DNA from: Streptomyces coeruleorubidus | Lineage (GTDB): Bacteria > Actinomycetota > Actinomycetes > Streptomycetales > Streptomycetaceae | Assembly (NCBI RefSeq): GCF_008705135.1 | Contig: NZ_CP023694.1 | Location: forward strand, 6,305,001-6,369,000 | Reading direction: 5' to 3' | Length of the DNA: 64,000 nt | In this document: positions 1-8,308 of the stretch, one piece after another | How the letters are laid out: the number at the start of each line of letters is the position of its first letter | How positions within the stretch are numbered: position 1 is the stretch's first letter | Notes under the pieces: generated by a model | The model's database searches: none | What the model saw: only the letters and a program-made list of their open reading frames with translations | Told to the model about the DNA's origin: nothing | Made by a program: the position numbers and the translations under genes

Positions 1-1
1 C

Positions 2-1672
2 CATGTACCCCCTCTCGTACCATGCATCTGGGACCCCACCCGGTCGGTCACGTACAAGGCCGGGGAGGTGCCTGCCGCGGAACCGATCGACGTGCCACTC
101 ACCAACGCGTTCGCATGCATGAACTGCGGTCGCTGGTACACCACAAGGCACGATCAGTGCGTTGATTGCGAGAGCGCTGACATCCAGGAGCGAGAGCGCC
201 GGATCGTGGGATGGCTGGGCGTGCAAAGGTTCGCCGACAAGTCCGATTTTGGTTTGACATTCCTCCGGTACGGACGCGCGATCACGACTAGGGACCGGTC
301 ACTGTTCGACTGGGAGGGGCCGGACGGGGACATCGAGCTGGAGTATCCGATCGAACTCGGTATGGGCCGCATCGTCGGCGAGATCCATCTCGATCACGCG
401 CCGGTCAACGTCCGCAAGACCAACTTCGACACGTCGTCGCCGGAGTGGCGGTACATGGTCGCGAAAGTGCGAGGCGACCTGCCTTTGCGTCCCCAGCTCT
501 CGAAGCGCCTGTTCAATCGGGAGAACGACTCCCCGATGAGCCGGTTCTTCAACGCGTTCCGGGAGAACAAGCCGGGTCTCCGGTACCTCATGCCCGGTAA
601 CGGCAGCACCGCCATCCACACTGAGGCGAAGAGATGGGCACAGAAGTTCCGCAGCGGGGATCCGGAGTATCAGACCGACGAAAAGTGGTACGACGCCGCA
701 GTCGATCATGACCGGGTCAAGAACGGACCACCCCCGGAGCCGGCCTCGCCCTCTGACGAGGATGACTGGCTAAAGGAGGAGGGGCTCGGACATCTGGGAT
801 CGGGGGCGGCCGACGGCCCCACACCGTCCAAGGATCAGAAGCAGCCGGATGTAGCCGCGGAGACGCTGCCGGAGACCGAAGAGCAACGCTTCGCGAGGTA
901 CAAGGAGCACGCGCTGCTGCTGCCCGACACCGACCGCGAAGTTCGCCTCGGTACCGCGCAGGCGTTCCTTCGCGTCTATGTCACCACCGGAGTCGAACTG
1001 ATCAAGGACGGCCAACGGCAGCCGACTGTCGTTCGGATCGCAGCTGGCGAGGTGGAGATCTACGTGGATTCCGATACCGCGCTGATCGCGCGGTACGGGT
1101 GGTCTCCGCTGAACGTCGCGCTCTTCTGCGCGGCACCACAGTTGAAGAACGTGTACTCCGTGTCGGGCTCCATTGATGGACTGGTGACCTCGATCCTGGA
1201 GCAGTTCCCTGACCGGCGAGTGCACTCGAGTGCGGTGCGTGCCCGCGCGGAGATGCTGCTGGAGGGCCTGCGCGAGCGGCTCGCCGACCTCACTTCGAAG
1301 GACGCGTCCACGTTCTGGTCGGCCCTGTCCGGCGAGTCGAAGCGGGCTGCCGAGTCGTACGCCATCGCGGTGGCACCGGACGTCAATTGGAAGGCTGCGG
1401 TAGAAAACGGCGAGTTCGCACGCTACCTGGGCGCTGAGGGCATCCTCGACCTCGTTACGAACGCTCCCGAACTGGTTCTGGACGGCGGCTTGTTTCGTAG
1501 CACCTATGCGGCGCTGGGCGAGGAGACGCAGGCGGACCAAGTGGCCCGCGTCAGCGCCTTCCTCACTGACCTCAAGCGGATGGTTGTGGGTCCACCCCTG
1601 CAGAACACCCTGGAACTGTCCCGCTTGCTCCTTACTGCGGACCTGCTGGACTCGGAGATCGTCCAGGCATGA
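2..1672 (+). CDS. C-terminal part of a paraMORC/GHKL-type ATPase (5' end outside window)
   Basis: The reading frame is open to the left edge, so 556 C-terminal residues are visible and the start is missing. The GTG at 68 has no properly spaced ribosome site. A CxxC...CxxC zinc knuckle (CMNC...CVDC) is followed by an S5-fold-like stretch (FLRYGRAI, then GRIVGEIHLDH and a Trp-rich segment), as I recall from MORC/MutL-like ATPases. The ATP-binding motifs would be upstream. The middle is acidic and disordered, and the end is helical. The gene overlaps the nuclease-helicase gene by 4 bases, so they are co-translated. ParaMORC ATPases are known from operons with cytosine methylase, helicase and Vsr. 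The family assignment rests on motif resemblance and context. Confidence 0.55.
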   Translation, partial: HVPPLVPCIWDPTRSVTYKAGEVPAAEPIDVPLTNAFACMNCGRWYTTRHDQCVDCESADIQERERRIVGWLGVQRFADKSDFGLTFLRYGRAITTRDRSLFDWEGPDGDIELEYPIELGMGRIVGEIHLDHAPVNVRKTNFDTSSPEWRYMVAKVRGDLPLRPQLSKRLFNRENDSPMSRFFNAFRENKPGLRYLMPGNGSTAIHTEAKRWAQKFRSGDPEYQTDEKWYDAAVDHDRVKNGPPPEPASPSDEDDWLKEEGLGHLGSGAADGPTPSKDQKQPDVAAETLPETEEQRFARYKEHALLLPDTDREVRLGTAQAFLRVYVTTGVELIKDGQRQPTVVRIAAGEVEIYVDSDTALIARYGWSPLNVALFCAAPQLKNVYSVSGSIDGLVTSILEQFPDRRVHSSAVRARAEMLLEGLRERLADLTSKDASTFWSALSGESKRAAESYAIAVAPDVNWKAAVENGEFARYLGAEGILDLVTNAPELVLDGGLFRSTYAALGEETQADQVARVSAFLTDLKRMVVGPPLQNTLELSRLLLTADLLDSEIVQA

Positions 1673-3321
1673 ACCGATCATTCCTAGAGCCGGCCTTCCT
1701 CGTCGAGGAGGGCCCGAAGGGCTTCACGCGCCAGCTGGAGCGGTTGCTCGGTCTGATCTCGTTCACGGACGTGGTCAACATCGATGGTCCCGGGGACAAA
1801 GGCGCTGACCTCCTCGGCCGACTCAACAATGAGGACTGGATTTTCCAGTCAAAATGGAAGAAGTCGGGCAATGTGGATCGCGAGGCGGTGGACGAGGCCC
1901 ACGCGGCGATGCGGCATTACGCCATCCACCGCGCGGTCGTAGTCACCAACCGACTGTTCACCCAGAAGGCCAAGGAGCGAGCGGACGCGCTGAGGGAGGT
2001 CGGAGTCAATGTGACCCTCTGGGACGGCCGACGACTAGCGACGATCTACGATCGCGCTCCGCAGCGAGTCACACCGTTCGACCTCCACCCCTATCAGGAC
2101 CGCGCCGTGGAAGCGGCCTGGGCCGCCCTACAGGACACTGGCGAAGCACTCATTTACCTCGCCACGGGCCTTGGTAAGACGGTTGTCGCCGGCAGGGTGC
2201 TGCGACGATTCCTCCTCGCCAACCCGGGCTCCAAGGTGCTGGTCACCGCGCACATGATCGACCTCGTGGAGCAACTCGAACGGGCGATGTGGCGGGACGT
2301 TCCCAAGGACGTACCGACCCGTCTGCTGCACGGCGACTCGAAACCGGACTCTCTGCCAGGCGTCACCTTTGGCGTATCGAACACGGCACGTGACTACGTC
2401 CAATCGGGATACGACCCTCAGCTGGTGATAGTGGACGAGGCGCACCACGTGGGAGAGGCCGGGAACTACGCCACCCTGATGGGTCTGCTGCCCAAGGCCA
2501 AACGGATGGGTGTGACTGCCACGCCATGGAGGGGTGACAAGTACGACATCGAGCGGACCTTCGGTCAAGCAGTCGAGCGGGTGTCCATCTCGGAGGGCAT
2601 GAGACTCGGGTACCTCGCCGAGGTGAAGTACCGTGTGTTCGCCGACAACATCGACTGGGACTTCGTCCGTCACGCCTCCGAGCACGGCTACTCCATCAAG
2701 GACCTGAACAAGCGTCTCTTCATCCCCGAGCGGGACGAGTCGGTCCGGGAGCATCTAGAGAAGGTCTGGGATCGGACCACAAACCCCCGCGCCATCATCT
2801 TCTGTCAGACGATTGAGCACGCGGAGCGGATGCGCGACCTGCTCGCCCGACGGCCCGGCTGGGAAAGGTCCGAGACGCTGCACGCCAAACTGAAGATGCG
2901 GGAGCGCCGGACACGACTACTCAGGTTCCGCTCGGGAGAGGTGCCTATCCTCGTCGCCGTAGACATCCTCAATGAGGGCGTCGACGTGCCCGACGTCAAT
3001 ATCCTCTGTTTCGCCAGGGTGACCCACAGCCGGCGCATCTTCGTACAGCAGCTTGGCCGCGGACTACGTCTTCGTAAGGGGAAGACCCACGTGGAGGTGC
3101 TGGACTTCGTTAGCGACATCCGGCGGCTGGCTGAGGTGTACGACATGCGCGGACAGGTGTCTGAAGGCGAAATCGAGCAGGTGTCGGTTGGGCGGAACCA
3201 GTTCGAGTTCGAGGACCTGAGGGTGAAGGGGCTCCTGGATCAGTGGATGGCTGACGTGGGTGACCTCGGGGGAGCCGACGACAGCGTCCGTTTGGAGTTC
3301 CCGCCCATCGAGGGGGTGTGA
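1669..3321 (+). CDS. Mrr-type nuclease fused to superfamily II (DEAH) helicase
   Basis: 550 aa, starting at an ATG that overlaps the previous stop (ATGA). Residues ~15-120 resemble an Mrr/restriction-endonuclease fold, with GPGDKGADLLG followed by WIFQSKWKK, giving the D...QxK nuclease core. A ResIII/DEAH helicase follows: Walker A LATGLGKT, DEAH in VIVDEAHHVG, motif III GVTATP, and motif VI QQLGRGLR in the C-terminal RecA domain. It probably couples DNA translocation or unwinding to cleavage. Its position between an ATPase and Vsr points to a restriction or phage-defence system. The domain assignments are secure; the target and specificity are not known. Confidence 0.85.
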   Translation: MNRSFLEPAFLVEEGPKGFTRQLERLLGLISFTDVVNIDGPGDKGADLLGRLNNEDWIFQSKWKKSGNVDREAVDEAHAAMRHYAIHRAVVVTNRLFTQKAKERADALREVGVNVTLWDGRRLATIYDRAPQRVTPFDLHPYQDRAVEAAWAALQDTGEALIYLATGLGKTVVAGRVLRRFLLANPGSKVLVTAHMIDLVEQLERAMWRDVPKDVPTRLLHGDSKPDSLPGVTFGVSNTARDYVQSGYDPQLVIVDEAHHVGEAGNYATLMGLLPKAKRMGVTATPWRGDKYDIERTFGQAVERVSISEGMRLGYLAEVKYRVFADNIDWDFVRHASEHGYSIKDLNKRLFIPERDESVREHLEKVWDRTTNPRAIIFCQTIEHAERMRDLLARRPGWERSETLHAKLKMRERRTRLLRFRSGEVPILVAVDILNEGVDVPDVNILCFARVTHSRRIFVQQLGRGLRLRKGKTHVEVLDFVSDIRRLAEVYDMRGQVSEGEIEQVSVGRNQFEFEDLRVKGLLDQWMADVGDLGGADDSVRLEFPPIEGV

Positions 3322-3941
3322 TGGCGGTCCTTCCGGAACCGATCCGCCTGGAGATTTTCGCGGAGTTGGCCCGCCACTTCGACGCTGCACGGTGGGAGGA
3401 AGTCTCTCCACCTGCTGCAACGGAGATGTACGACCGCTTCGCCAAGGATCCCAAGATCGGGGGGCGACTCGCTCAGTTCATGCCCACGGAGAAGATACGC
3501 CCGTGGATCAAGGACGGACCGGCGAAGCAGTATCGCAGGGCGCTCGAAGGCCTCGGGCCCATGGCCCAGATGACGTCACGGGAGTACCCCGGTCCGCGGT
3601 CGGTAGTCCGGCTCGCCCTCGGCGCGGGTTGGACCCCTCGTGCTGAGACGTTGGACGTGAAGCCGATGCGGTGCTTCGCTGACGGTCCCGACGGTGAGGC
3701 GGCCTTCGTCACCTGGGGCCCGATGAACAGCCTTCAGGGCATGGTCTGGCACGCCTGCCTACGCCGAGCGGAGTCCGAGTCGCAATTGATCACCATTGCC
3801 GTCACCAAGCCCAACACCGCACCGCTGCCCGACGACGACTGGCAGCTCGCGGTCTCGCTGGCCAGCATCTTGAGAGCACGATGCGAGCAGGTCACCTACG
3901 CGGTTTCTCGGAAGGCGACCACTGGTTTGCGGACCGTTTGA
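3321..3941 (+). CDS. Uncharacterised protein of the defence cluster
   Basis: 206 aa from the ATG at 3321, which shares one base with the helicase stop; a GTG directly before it is an alternative start. I do not recognise the family. It has no signal peptide, membrane segment or clear nuclease motif. It is rich in Trp, Arg and Pro, with a positively charged middle (IRPWIKDGPAKQYRRALEGL) and a C-terminal alpha/beta section (LITIAVTKPNT). Tight coupling to the helicase implies a role in the same system, for example as a specificity or accessory subunit. The last ~50 bases overlap the 3' end of the convergent vsr gene. Confidence 0.7.
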   Translation: MAVLPEPIRLEIFAELARHFDAARWEEVSPPAATEMYDRFAKDPKIGGRLAQFMPTEKIRPWIKDGPAKQYRRALEGLGPMAQMTSREYPGPRSVVRLALGAGWTPRAETLDVKPMRCFADGPDGEAAFVTWGPMNSLQGMVWHACLRRAESESQLITIAVTKPNTAPLPDDDWQLAVSLASILRARCEQVTYAVSRKATTGLRTV

Positions 3942-4341
3942 TCACTTCGTCCTCGATCTTGTCGGCTACCTTGACAGGGTCGTCGTGCTCCCAGAAACGG
4001 AGTACGGTCCATCCCGCCAAGGCGAAAGCCCTGGTGGAGTCCTGATCACGGCCTTGATTTTCAGCGATCTTGGCCGCCCAAAAATCCTTCCGATCCCCCT
4101 TCGCCGGCCGAAAGTGCTCCGGACAGCCATGCCAGAAGCACCCGTCGATCAGGACGGCGACTCGCTGCCTTGTGAAGGCAATGTCGACTGTCCGCTTCAA
4201 ATTGGAAACGGGCTTGAAGTTCACCCGGTACCGGAGGCCGCGCCGATGCAACTCCCGGCGCACAGCCATCTCGGGTGTGGTGTCGCGCCCTCGGATTCGG
4301 GACATGCGCGCACTGACGATCGGGTCGACACCCCCAGACAT
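3892..4341 (-). CDS. vsr: Very short patch repair endonuclease (Vsr)
   Basis: 149 aa. Vsr enzymes nick 5' of T in T:G mismatches that arise when 5-methylcytosine deaminates, protecting sequences methylated by a cognate Dcm-type methylase. Visible hallmarks are the N-terminal RIRGRDTTPEMAVRREL, the catalytic Asp in KRTVDIAF (D53) and the zinc/active-site FWHGCPEH segment (H71). Length and order fit the family. A Vsr normally travels with a DNA cytosine methyltransferase; none is in the window, so I infer one just left of position 1. The gene converges on the helicase operon and overlaps its last gene. Confidence 0.95.
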   Translation of the reverse strand: MSGGVDPIVSARMSRIRGRDTTPEMAVRRELHRRGLRYRVNFKPVSNLKRTVDIAFTRQRVAVLIDGCFWHGCPEHFRPAKGDRKDFWAAKIAENQGRDQDSTRAFALAGWTVLRFWEHDDPVKVADKIEDEVIKRSANQWSPSEKPRR

Positions 4342-4431
4342 CAGGCCCCTCCACTCAAACTCTTAGACTTCAGCGGCGACCTCGACAGGCCACACGTCCG
4401 TGGTCGGCGTACTTCTTCTTCCCCTAGGCCT

Positions 4432-4560
4432 TGCCGGGAATCTCGGTGAGCTGGGTTTTCGCCGGTCAGGCGGCGGCGCCATGCGCTTGCTCGTCGTCGC
4501 TGGCCGTCCTTGGTTGCTATCGAGCGGCCTCGGACGCCGAGAGACAGCCCAGCTTCGGCG
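4432..4560. repeat. Diverged direct repeat R1, left copy
   Basis: Shares long runs with 6784-6925, for example GGTGAGCTGGGTTTT, GTCGTCGTC-like runs and TCGAGCGGCC, in the same orientation. Identity is interrupted by small indels, so the duplication is old. It may be a relic of successive integrations. Confidence 0.6.
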
Positions 4561-4604
4561 CGCTCGGCTGACGGCCGGCACCTTGGATGACCCTGTCTGA
4601 ACAT

Positions 4605-4720
4605 CACCCAACGACAGCCAGCCACGACGGTGGGTCCGCCGACCACTCAGGCGCACGTGTGCCTCGCTGTACCCACCGGCCTCAGCAAGCTATCTATGCA
4701 GCCGACGAGAGCAAGCCACG
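4605..4720. repeat. Diverged direct repeat R2, left copy
   Basis: Matches 5901-6010 in the same orientation. The core GTGTGCCTCGCTGTACCC is identical, and ACGACAG(C/T)CAG(C/T)CACGA is nearly so. The pair brackets the HNH gene. Confidence 0.6.
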
Positions 4721-5059
4721 ACTGCCGGTTCGTGACGACGTCGCCTGAGCCCTGAGCTCGGGAAGCTTGGGTTATCCGCAGGCCATTGCTGGCTTGACCT
4801 GCGGCGGACTGGCGGCGTGGCCTATCTGACGCGGGTGGCCTGGTTCCCCGCAGTTTTCCGTGGCTCCCCGCACGATCTGGCACGCGTCTGGCACGGTGCG
4901 GCTATCTTGTCTGTGCGCTCGATGTGCTTGCTACCACCGCATAAGAGTTCGATCAAACCTCAGCTCGGCTGTAGGACTGCGTGGACGCCTCGGCGGAGCG
5001 AGATCGCGCGAGGCACCTGCTGTACGCAGTCATTGATGTCACTCTTGGATGTCAACTGA

Positions 5060-5641
5060 TCAGGACTTCTCGGACTCGTAGCTCGCTTGCTGTACATGCC
5101 TGGTGAGCTGGTTTGCAGCCGCCTGAAGCACGGCCACGCGGGTGCCTTGGCTGAACCCAATGCCGAAGTGCGTTCCTGCTTGGCCTAGGAGGCTCCGAAG
5201 GAGCTCGGATACTCGCTCAGCTGCACCCTCCTCCGCGACAACAGATGCCAAAGCGTCTTTGAAATCCGGAGCCCTCTCAGCGGCAGCAAGCCACGCCATG
5301 AAGGTCTCAACTTCCCTACTGGGGCGCTCTTCTCTGGTCGCGATCCAGCGAGTCATCTGCTCTGGGTCTACCCAGTCTGGGGATTCTTGATGGCAAGGCC
5401 GACAGAGTAGGAGCAGGTTGCTCGCGTCGTCCGGTCCACCGAGACTCTTGGGGATGATGTGGGCTCGTTCGAGGTTGGCCCGTTGCCATGAGGCTTGAAG
5501 AGTCGCCAGGTTCCATCGCTCAGAGAGCCATCCGCAGGCGAAACAACACGGCTCGTCAAGACGCAGGTGCGGTGCGAAATCCCGCCGTCTCGGGTTCTTC
5601 TCCCAATGTTGTGCAATCTTCCACTTGCTCGGTACGGACAT
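5060..5641 (-). CDS. HNH endonuclease-like protein
   Basis: 193 aa from the ATG at 5641, preceded by AGAGGGGG at good spacing; an upstream in-frame ATG at 5689 lacks this. An HNH core sits near residues 30-90: a CFAC knuckle, then ERAHIIPKSLGGPDDASN and LLLCRPCHQ, giving paired cysteines and the catalytic His. The C-terminal ~100 residues are helical and unrecognised. It is probably a DNA nuclease of mobile or defence origin. It lies alone between the two copies of repeat R2, with no partner gene overlapping it. Confidence 0.8.
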   Translation of the reverse strand: MSVPSKWKIAQHWEKNPRRRDFAPHLRLDEPCCFACGWLSERWNLATLQASWQRANLERAHIIPKSLGGPDDASNLLLLCRPCHQESPDWVDPEQMTRWIATREERPSREVETFMAWLAAAERAPDFKDALASVVAEEGAAERVSELLRSLLGQAGTHFGIGFSQGTRVAVLQAAANQLTRHVQQASYESEKS

Positions 5642-6077
5642 AGGCCCCCCTCTGGCTGCTACCGGCAGCATGCCATCCGCTAGTGACATCGGCCCTGCAC
5701 TTGGGTCGAGCGCTTGACGGACGTTGAGCCCCGAGGCAGCAGGCCGGTAGCACCACCGCCTTAGGAGAGAGGCTGGGTGATTCGGTGCCTGAGCTGCGGC
5801 TTCGTCGGCTGAGGAAGGGCGCGGGTGCTCGACTGTGGGGCACCCGTGTTGACCGCTGCTGAAACCCCTTCATTTGGCACGGTTGTGGCACGAAGCTCAG
5901 CCGACGACAGTCAGTCACGATGGGGGGCGCGTCGACGGACAGGCGCGCGTGTGCCTCGCTGTACCCCCCACCGACCTTCAAAGCGCCGTCGGCCAGAGCA
6001 AGCGGCCGAGTTCCTGCGGACGGCGCCCCCGTTCGTACCGTGGCAGGTGGGCTGACATCCGAATTAGGGCAGTCTGT
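5642..6077. other. Intergenic stretch upstream of the HNH gene
   Basis: No supported gene. It contains the right copy of repeat R2 (5901-6010). The part next to 5641 provides the ribosome site of the HNH gene; I cannot point to a promoter. Confidence 0.4.
5901..6010. repeat. Diverged direct repeat R2, right copy
   Basis: Counterpart of 4605-4720, with the identical core GTGTGCCTCGCTGTACCC. The sequence just before it (GGCACGGTTGTGGCACGAA) resembles, from memory, tails of integrase loci, but no integrase remains. Confidence 0.6.
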
Positions 6078-6653
6078 TCATTGCTCCTCGTCTTCACCTG
6101 CATCAATAGCTTTGATGATGTCAGCCCTCTGGACGAGTGCCATGCGGTTATCCACGTAGCGCACTACGCGAAGCACGGCCATGGTTCCCATCCACACACC
6201 GAGCATGATGAAGCCGAGACCGACGCCAGCCGTTAGGAAAGCTACTGGAGCCGCCACCAGAAATACATGTTCAGGGTTCTCCAATGCGGCCGTCATAAAT
6301 TGCCAGGCTTCAGGGGGGGTTCCCCACACTGGAAGTTTTGCTTCGGCGGCAAGCACTTCGTAGAGTGGTGCATCGACTTCGCTATGAAACTGCGCGAAGT
6401 CGTGCAACGCTTGCAACCCATCTGGATAGTAGATGGGGCGTGTTTCATTGCCAGGATCGTAGGTGAGAGTGGGGGCACTGCCGGTGTCGGCGATGTATCT
6501 TCCACTCTTCAGGTTCTCAGCCACTCGCTCCATTTGGCGAGGAGTAAGGCCTTGATCAAAGGAAGTAACGAGCAGGGCTAGTGGCTCCTTCTCATCTTGA
6601 TCAAGGTTGAGGGCAAGCGTTACTGAGCGTCCGTGGATGTGGTCATTGCTCAC
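6078..6653 (-). CDS. Small membrane protein of unknown function
   Basis: 191 aa if it begins at the GTG at 6653, chosen because GGAG precedes it at good spacing and because the frame further upstream runs into repeat R1. The N-terminal ~130 residues are soluble and hydrophilic. A long hydrophobic stretch follows (from about VFLVAAPVAFLTAGVGLGF to GTMAVLRVV), probably two membrane helices, and then a short charged tail ending DAGEDEEQ. I do not recognise the family. It sits in the accessory region between repeats R2 and R1. Confidence 0.6.
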   Translation of the reverse strand: MSNDHIHGRSVTLALNLDQDEKEPLALLVTSFDQGLTPRQMERVAENLKSGRYIADTGSAPTLTYDPGNETRPIYYPDGLQALHDFAQFHSEVDAPLYEVLAAEAKLPVWGTPPEAWQFMTAALENPEHVFLVAAPVAFLTAGVGLGFIMLGVWMGTMAVLRVVRYVDNRMALVQRADIIKAIDAGEDEEQ

Positions 6654-6783
6654 TTTCACCTCCAACTCCAATCCGATCGTAGAAGTGCTTGCATTGGCCT
6701 GCCACTCAAGCTGGCTCAAGCGAGTGACCCGCCTGCGTGGGAGGTGTCTCAGTGGGTGAGTCAGAACCTGTCTTCTTGCCCTG

Positions 6784-6925
6784 GGTCTTGTCGGGGATCT
6801 TGGTGAGCTGGGTTTTTGCTGGTCAGGGTGGTGTGTGAAGGCCGCCGAGAGGTCGTCATTGGTCGTCGTGGCTGCTGTCGAGCGGCCTTGGACGGCCCAG
6901 AGACGGCCCGGGCGTGGAGACTGGC
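6784..6925. repeat. Diverged direct repeat R1, right copy
   Basis: Counterpart of 4432-4560. It occupies most of the otherwise empty interval 6654-6963 between two divergent genes. Confidence 0.6.
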
Positions 6926-6963
6926 GCTCTTCGCAGATACTGCTGCCAGGCAGACTTGCCTCC

Positions 6964-7554
6964 ATGAACGAGGGGATAGCAGCGATCGCCGGTGCGCTGG
7001 CGGGATCACTGGGGACGATTGCAGCAGCGGTTGCCACTGGTCGGGCGAGCCGGGAGCAAGCGAGGATTGCAGCGCGTGCAGAGTTCCTGCGCCAACGCCG
7101 AGAGCCACGAGAGGCTGCTTACCGCAAGGTGATAGAAGCAGTCGGTGCGGTACGTGAGCACGAAACGAGGGAAAACTTCACGGATGCTCCGGAGGAGGAG
7201 TGGGCCCCTAGGGGCGCGAGGTACGTGAGGGAGGCACTGGATCGTTGCCAGCCCGTCAAGGAAGCGTGGCAAGACGCTGCCCTCCTCGGTCCAGCCCCAG
7301 TGAGCGCGGCAGCTGAGGAGTTGGGGGCTGCCAACGAGGACCTTGTCCGGAGCCTCGATGCTCTCCTCTTCGTTTTCAGCGAGGGAGTACTACCGGCACA
7401 GTCGATGTGGGAAGCCCACGACACAGCTCGCGACAGGTTGGCCAAGGCCCGAAGCGTCTTCATTACGGGCGCCCAAGGAGCACTGGAGGACGATGGCACT
7501 CTTCCTCTTCGGTCTAAGCGCCGGCTCCTACGTCGCCGCAGCTCAGGTCAGTGA
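6964..7554 (+). CDS. Membrane-anchored protein of unknown function
   Basis: 196 aa from the ATG at 6964, where a typical start (MNEGIAAIAGALAGSLG) appears; the frame is open further upstream, but that part overlaps repeat R1. The N-terminal ~25 residues form one Gly/Ala-rich membrane helix. The rest is a charged, mostly helical cytoplasmic domain (GRASREQARIAARAEFLRQR and beyond) likely to form a coiled coil. Similar single-helix proteins are common and unassigned in Streptomyces. No neighbour overlaps it. Confidence 0.6.
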   Translation: MNEGIAAIAGALAGSLGTIAAAVATGRASREQARIAARAEFLRQRREPREAAYRKVIEAVGAVREHETRENFTDAPEEEWAPRGARYVREALDRCQPVKEAWQDAALLGPAPVSAAAEELGAANEDLVRSLDALLFVFSEGVLPAQSMWEAHDTARDRLAKARSVFITGAQGALEDDGTLPLRSKRRLLRRRSSGQ

Positions 7555-8099
7555 GGCTTGCACGCGACATTGTGCGTAAGGCCGCTGGCGGCTTGTCCGA
7601 CCGCTCTGGCACTCGGGCCACGCGACGTGCGTCTGCCATGTGTTGAGTAGGACCTCTTCGTCCCGAAGTAACTTGCCTGGGCGCTCCACCTTGGGTTTGT
7701 GTGCGTCTCACCTGCTGCGATGGTCCACAGGCGTGCGCGGCCGTCCGCCGCTGTGCGTGGGCGTTGTCACTCACTTAGACACTCAACGGCTTCCCTGGGG
7801 TTCAGGGTCCTGCGGTCCCATCGATACAGTCGGGCGCGTATCGACGCTGGGGACAGAGTGGGCGATCTGAGCGTCACACATGCATCAGATTGAGAGCTGC
7901 TGACCTGCGGCTACCTTGCCTGCGCGGTCGCTCTGGAGTTGGCAGGCAGCTCTGTGCGACGCTGAAGTGTTGTCTTGGTGCCATTGGGTCCATGCTGGAG
8001 CCAGCTGGCTGCCGTCCAGCTCAGGATGCCTACTGCCTTCGAGATTCAGCCTCAACTGCGGAAACGTCCGCAACGCGCTCTCGGACGCAGCTTGTCTGG
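7555..8099. other. Stretch without recognisable features
   Basis: Short frames exist on both strands, but none has a ribosome site with a plausible protein. I see no tRNA, strong hairpin or repeat here. It ends at the promoter at 8100. Confidence 0.5.
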
Positions 8100-8127
8100 T
8101 TGACACAACGCAAGGCTGAGCTACCCT
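8100..8127 (+). promoter_or_regulatory. Consensus promoter ahead of the repeat RNA
   Basis: A perfect -35 TTGACA (8100-8105) and a -10 TACCCT (8122-8127) are spaced by 16 bases. This is close to the housekeeping-sigma consensus. Transcription would start near 8134, right before two direct repeats and a terminator. Confidence 0.6.
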
Positions 8128-8141
8128 AGTAGACGAGCTGG

Positions 8142-8192
8142 TAGGACTGCCAACGCGGTTCCGAGCAGCAGAGTTAGGACTGCCAACGCGGT
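8142..8192. repeat. Two exact 18-nt direct repeats, 33-nt period
   Basis: TAGGACTGCCAACGCGGT occurs at 8142-8159 and 8175-8192. The spacers that follow differ in sequence. Confidence 0.9.
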
Positions 8193-8228
8193 GCCTAAAT
8201 AGCTGCACCGGCTATGAATGCTAGAGAA

Positions 8229-8254
8229 AGCGGGTCCCTAGGGGCCCGCTTTTT
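8229..8254 (+). terminator. Intrinsic terminator before the DUF3800 gene
   Basis: The AGCGGG...CCCGCT stem, with an inner CCC/GGG, is followed by a TTTTT tract (8250-8254). It lies 55 bases before the DUF3800 start, so only read-through would reach the gene. Confidence 0.75.
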
Positions 8255-8308
8255 CGTTATCTTCGGTATCGTGGGTGTAGAGCCTAAGATTGAGCGGGGG
8301 ATGGGGCT

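Larger units (their letters stand above)
4342..5059. other. Gene-poor stretch between vsr and an HNH gene
   Basis: I see no convincing gene on either strand. It holds the left copies of two diverged direct repeats (4432-4560 and 4605-4720), listed separately. The remainder shows no hairpin, tRNA or clear promoter by eye. It looks like scarred intergenic DNA at a site of repeated insertion. Confidence 0.5.
8134..8254 (+). ncRNA. Candidate repeat-containing RNA upstream of DUF3800
   Basis: The ~120-nt interval between a consensus promoter and an intrinsic terminator contains no open frame. It carries two exact 18-nt repeats, TAGGACTGCCAACGCGGT at 8142-8159 and 8175-8192 (33-nt period), followed by a complementary-looking tract and the terminator. 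Promoter, repeats, terminator and protein gene in that order is the layout of type III toxin-antitoxin RNAs (ToxI-type). Structured RNAs next to DUF3800 genes were reported by comparative genomics (DUF3800 RNA motifs), as I recall. Expression and function are inferred. Confidence 0.5.

Noticed and set aside
68-1672. First gene as a complete protein starting at GTG 68
   Set aside because: The frame is open to the window edge, the G-rich tract touches the codon with no spacing, and the N-terminus would begin in mid-domain.
2-4341. DISARM or BREX assignment for the left cluster
   Set aside because: No DrmB (DUF1998), phospholipase D, PglZ or BrxC-type features are visible; the ATPase-Mrr helicase-Vsr set fits the paraMORC-linked restriction type better.
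8142-8192. CRISPR array
   Set aside because: Only two repeats of 18 nt with a 15-nt spacer and no cas genes; the promoter-terminator frame points to a repeat RNA instead.
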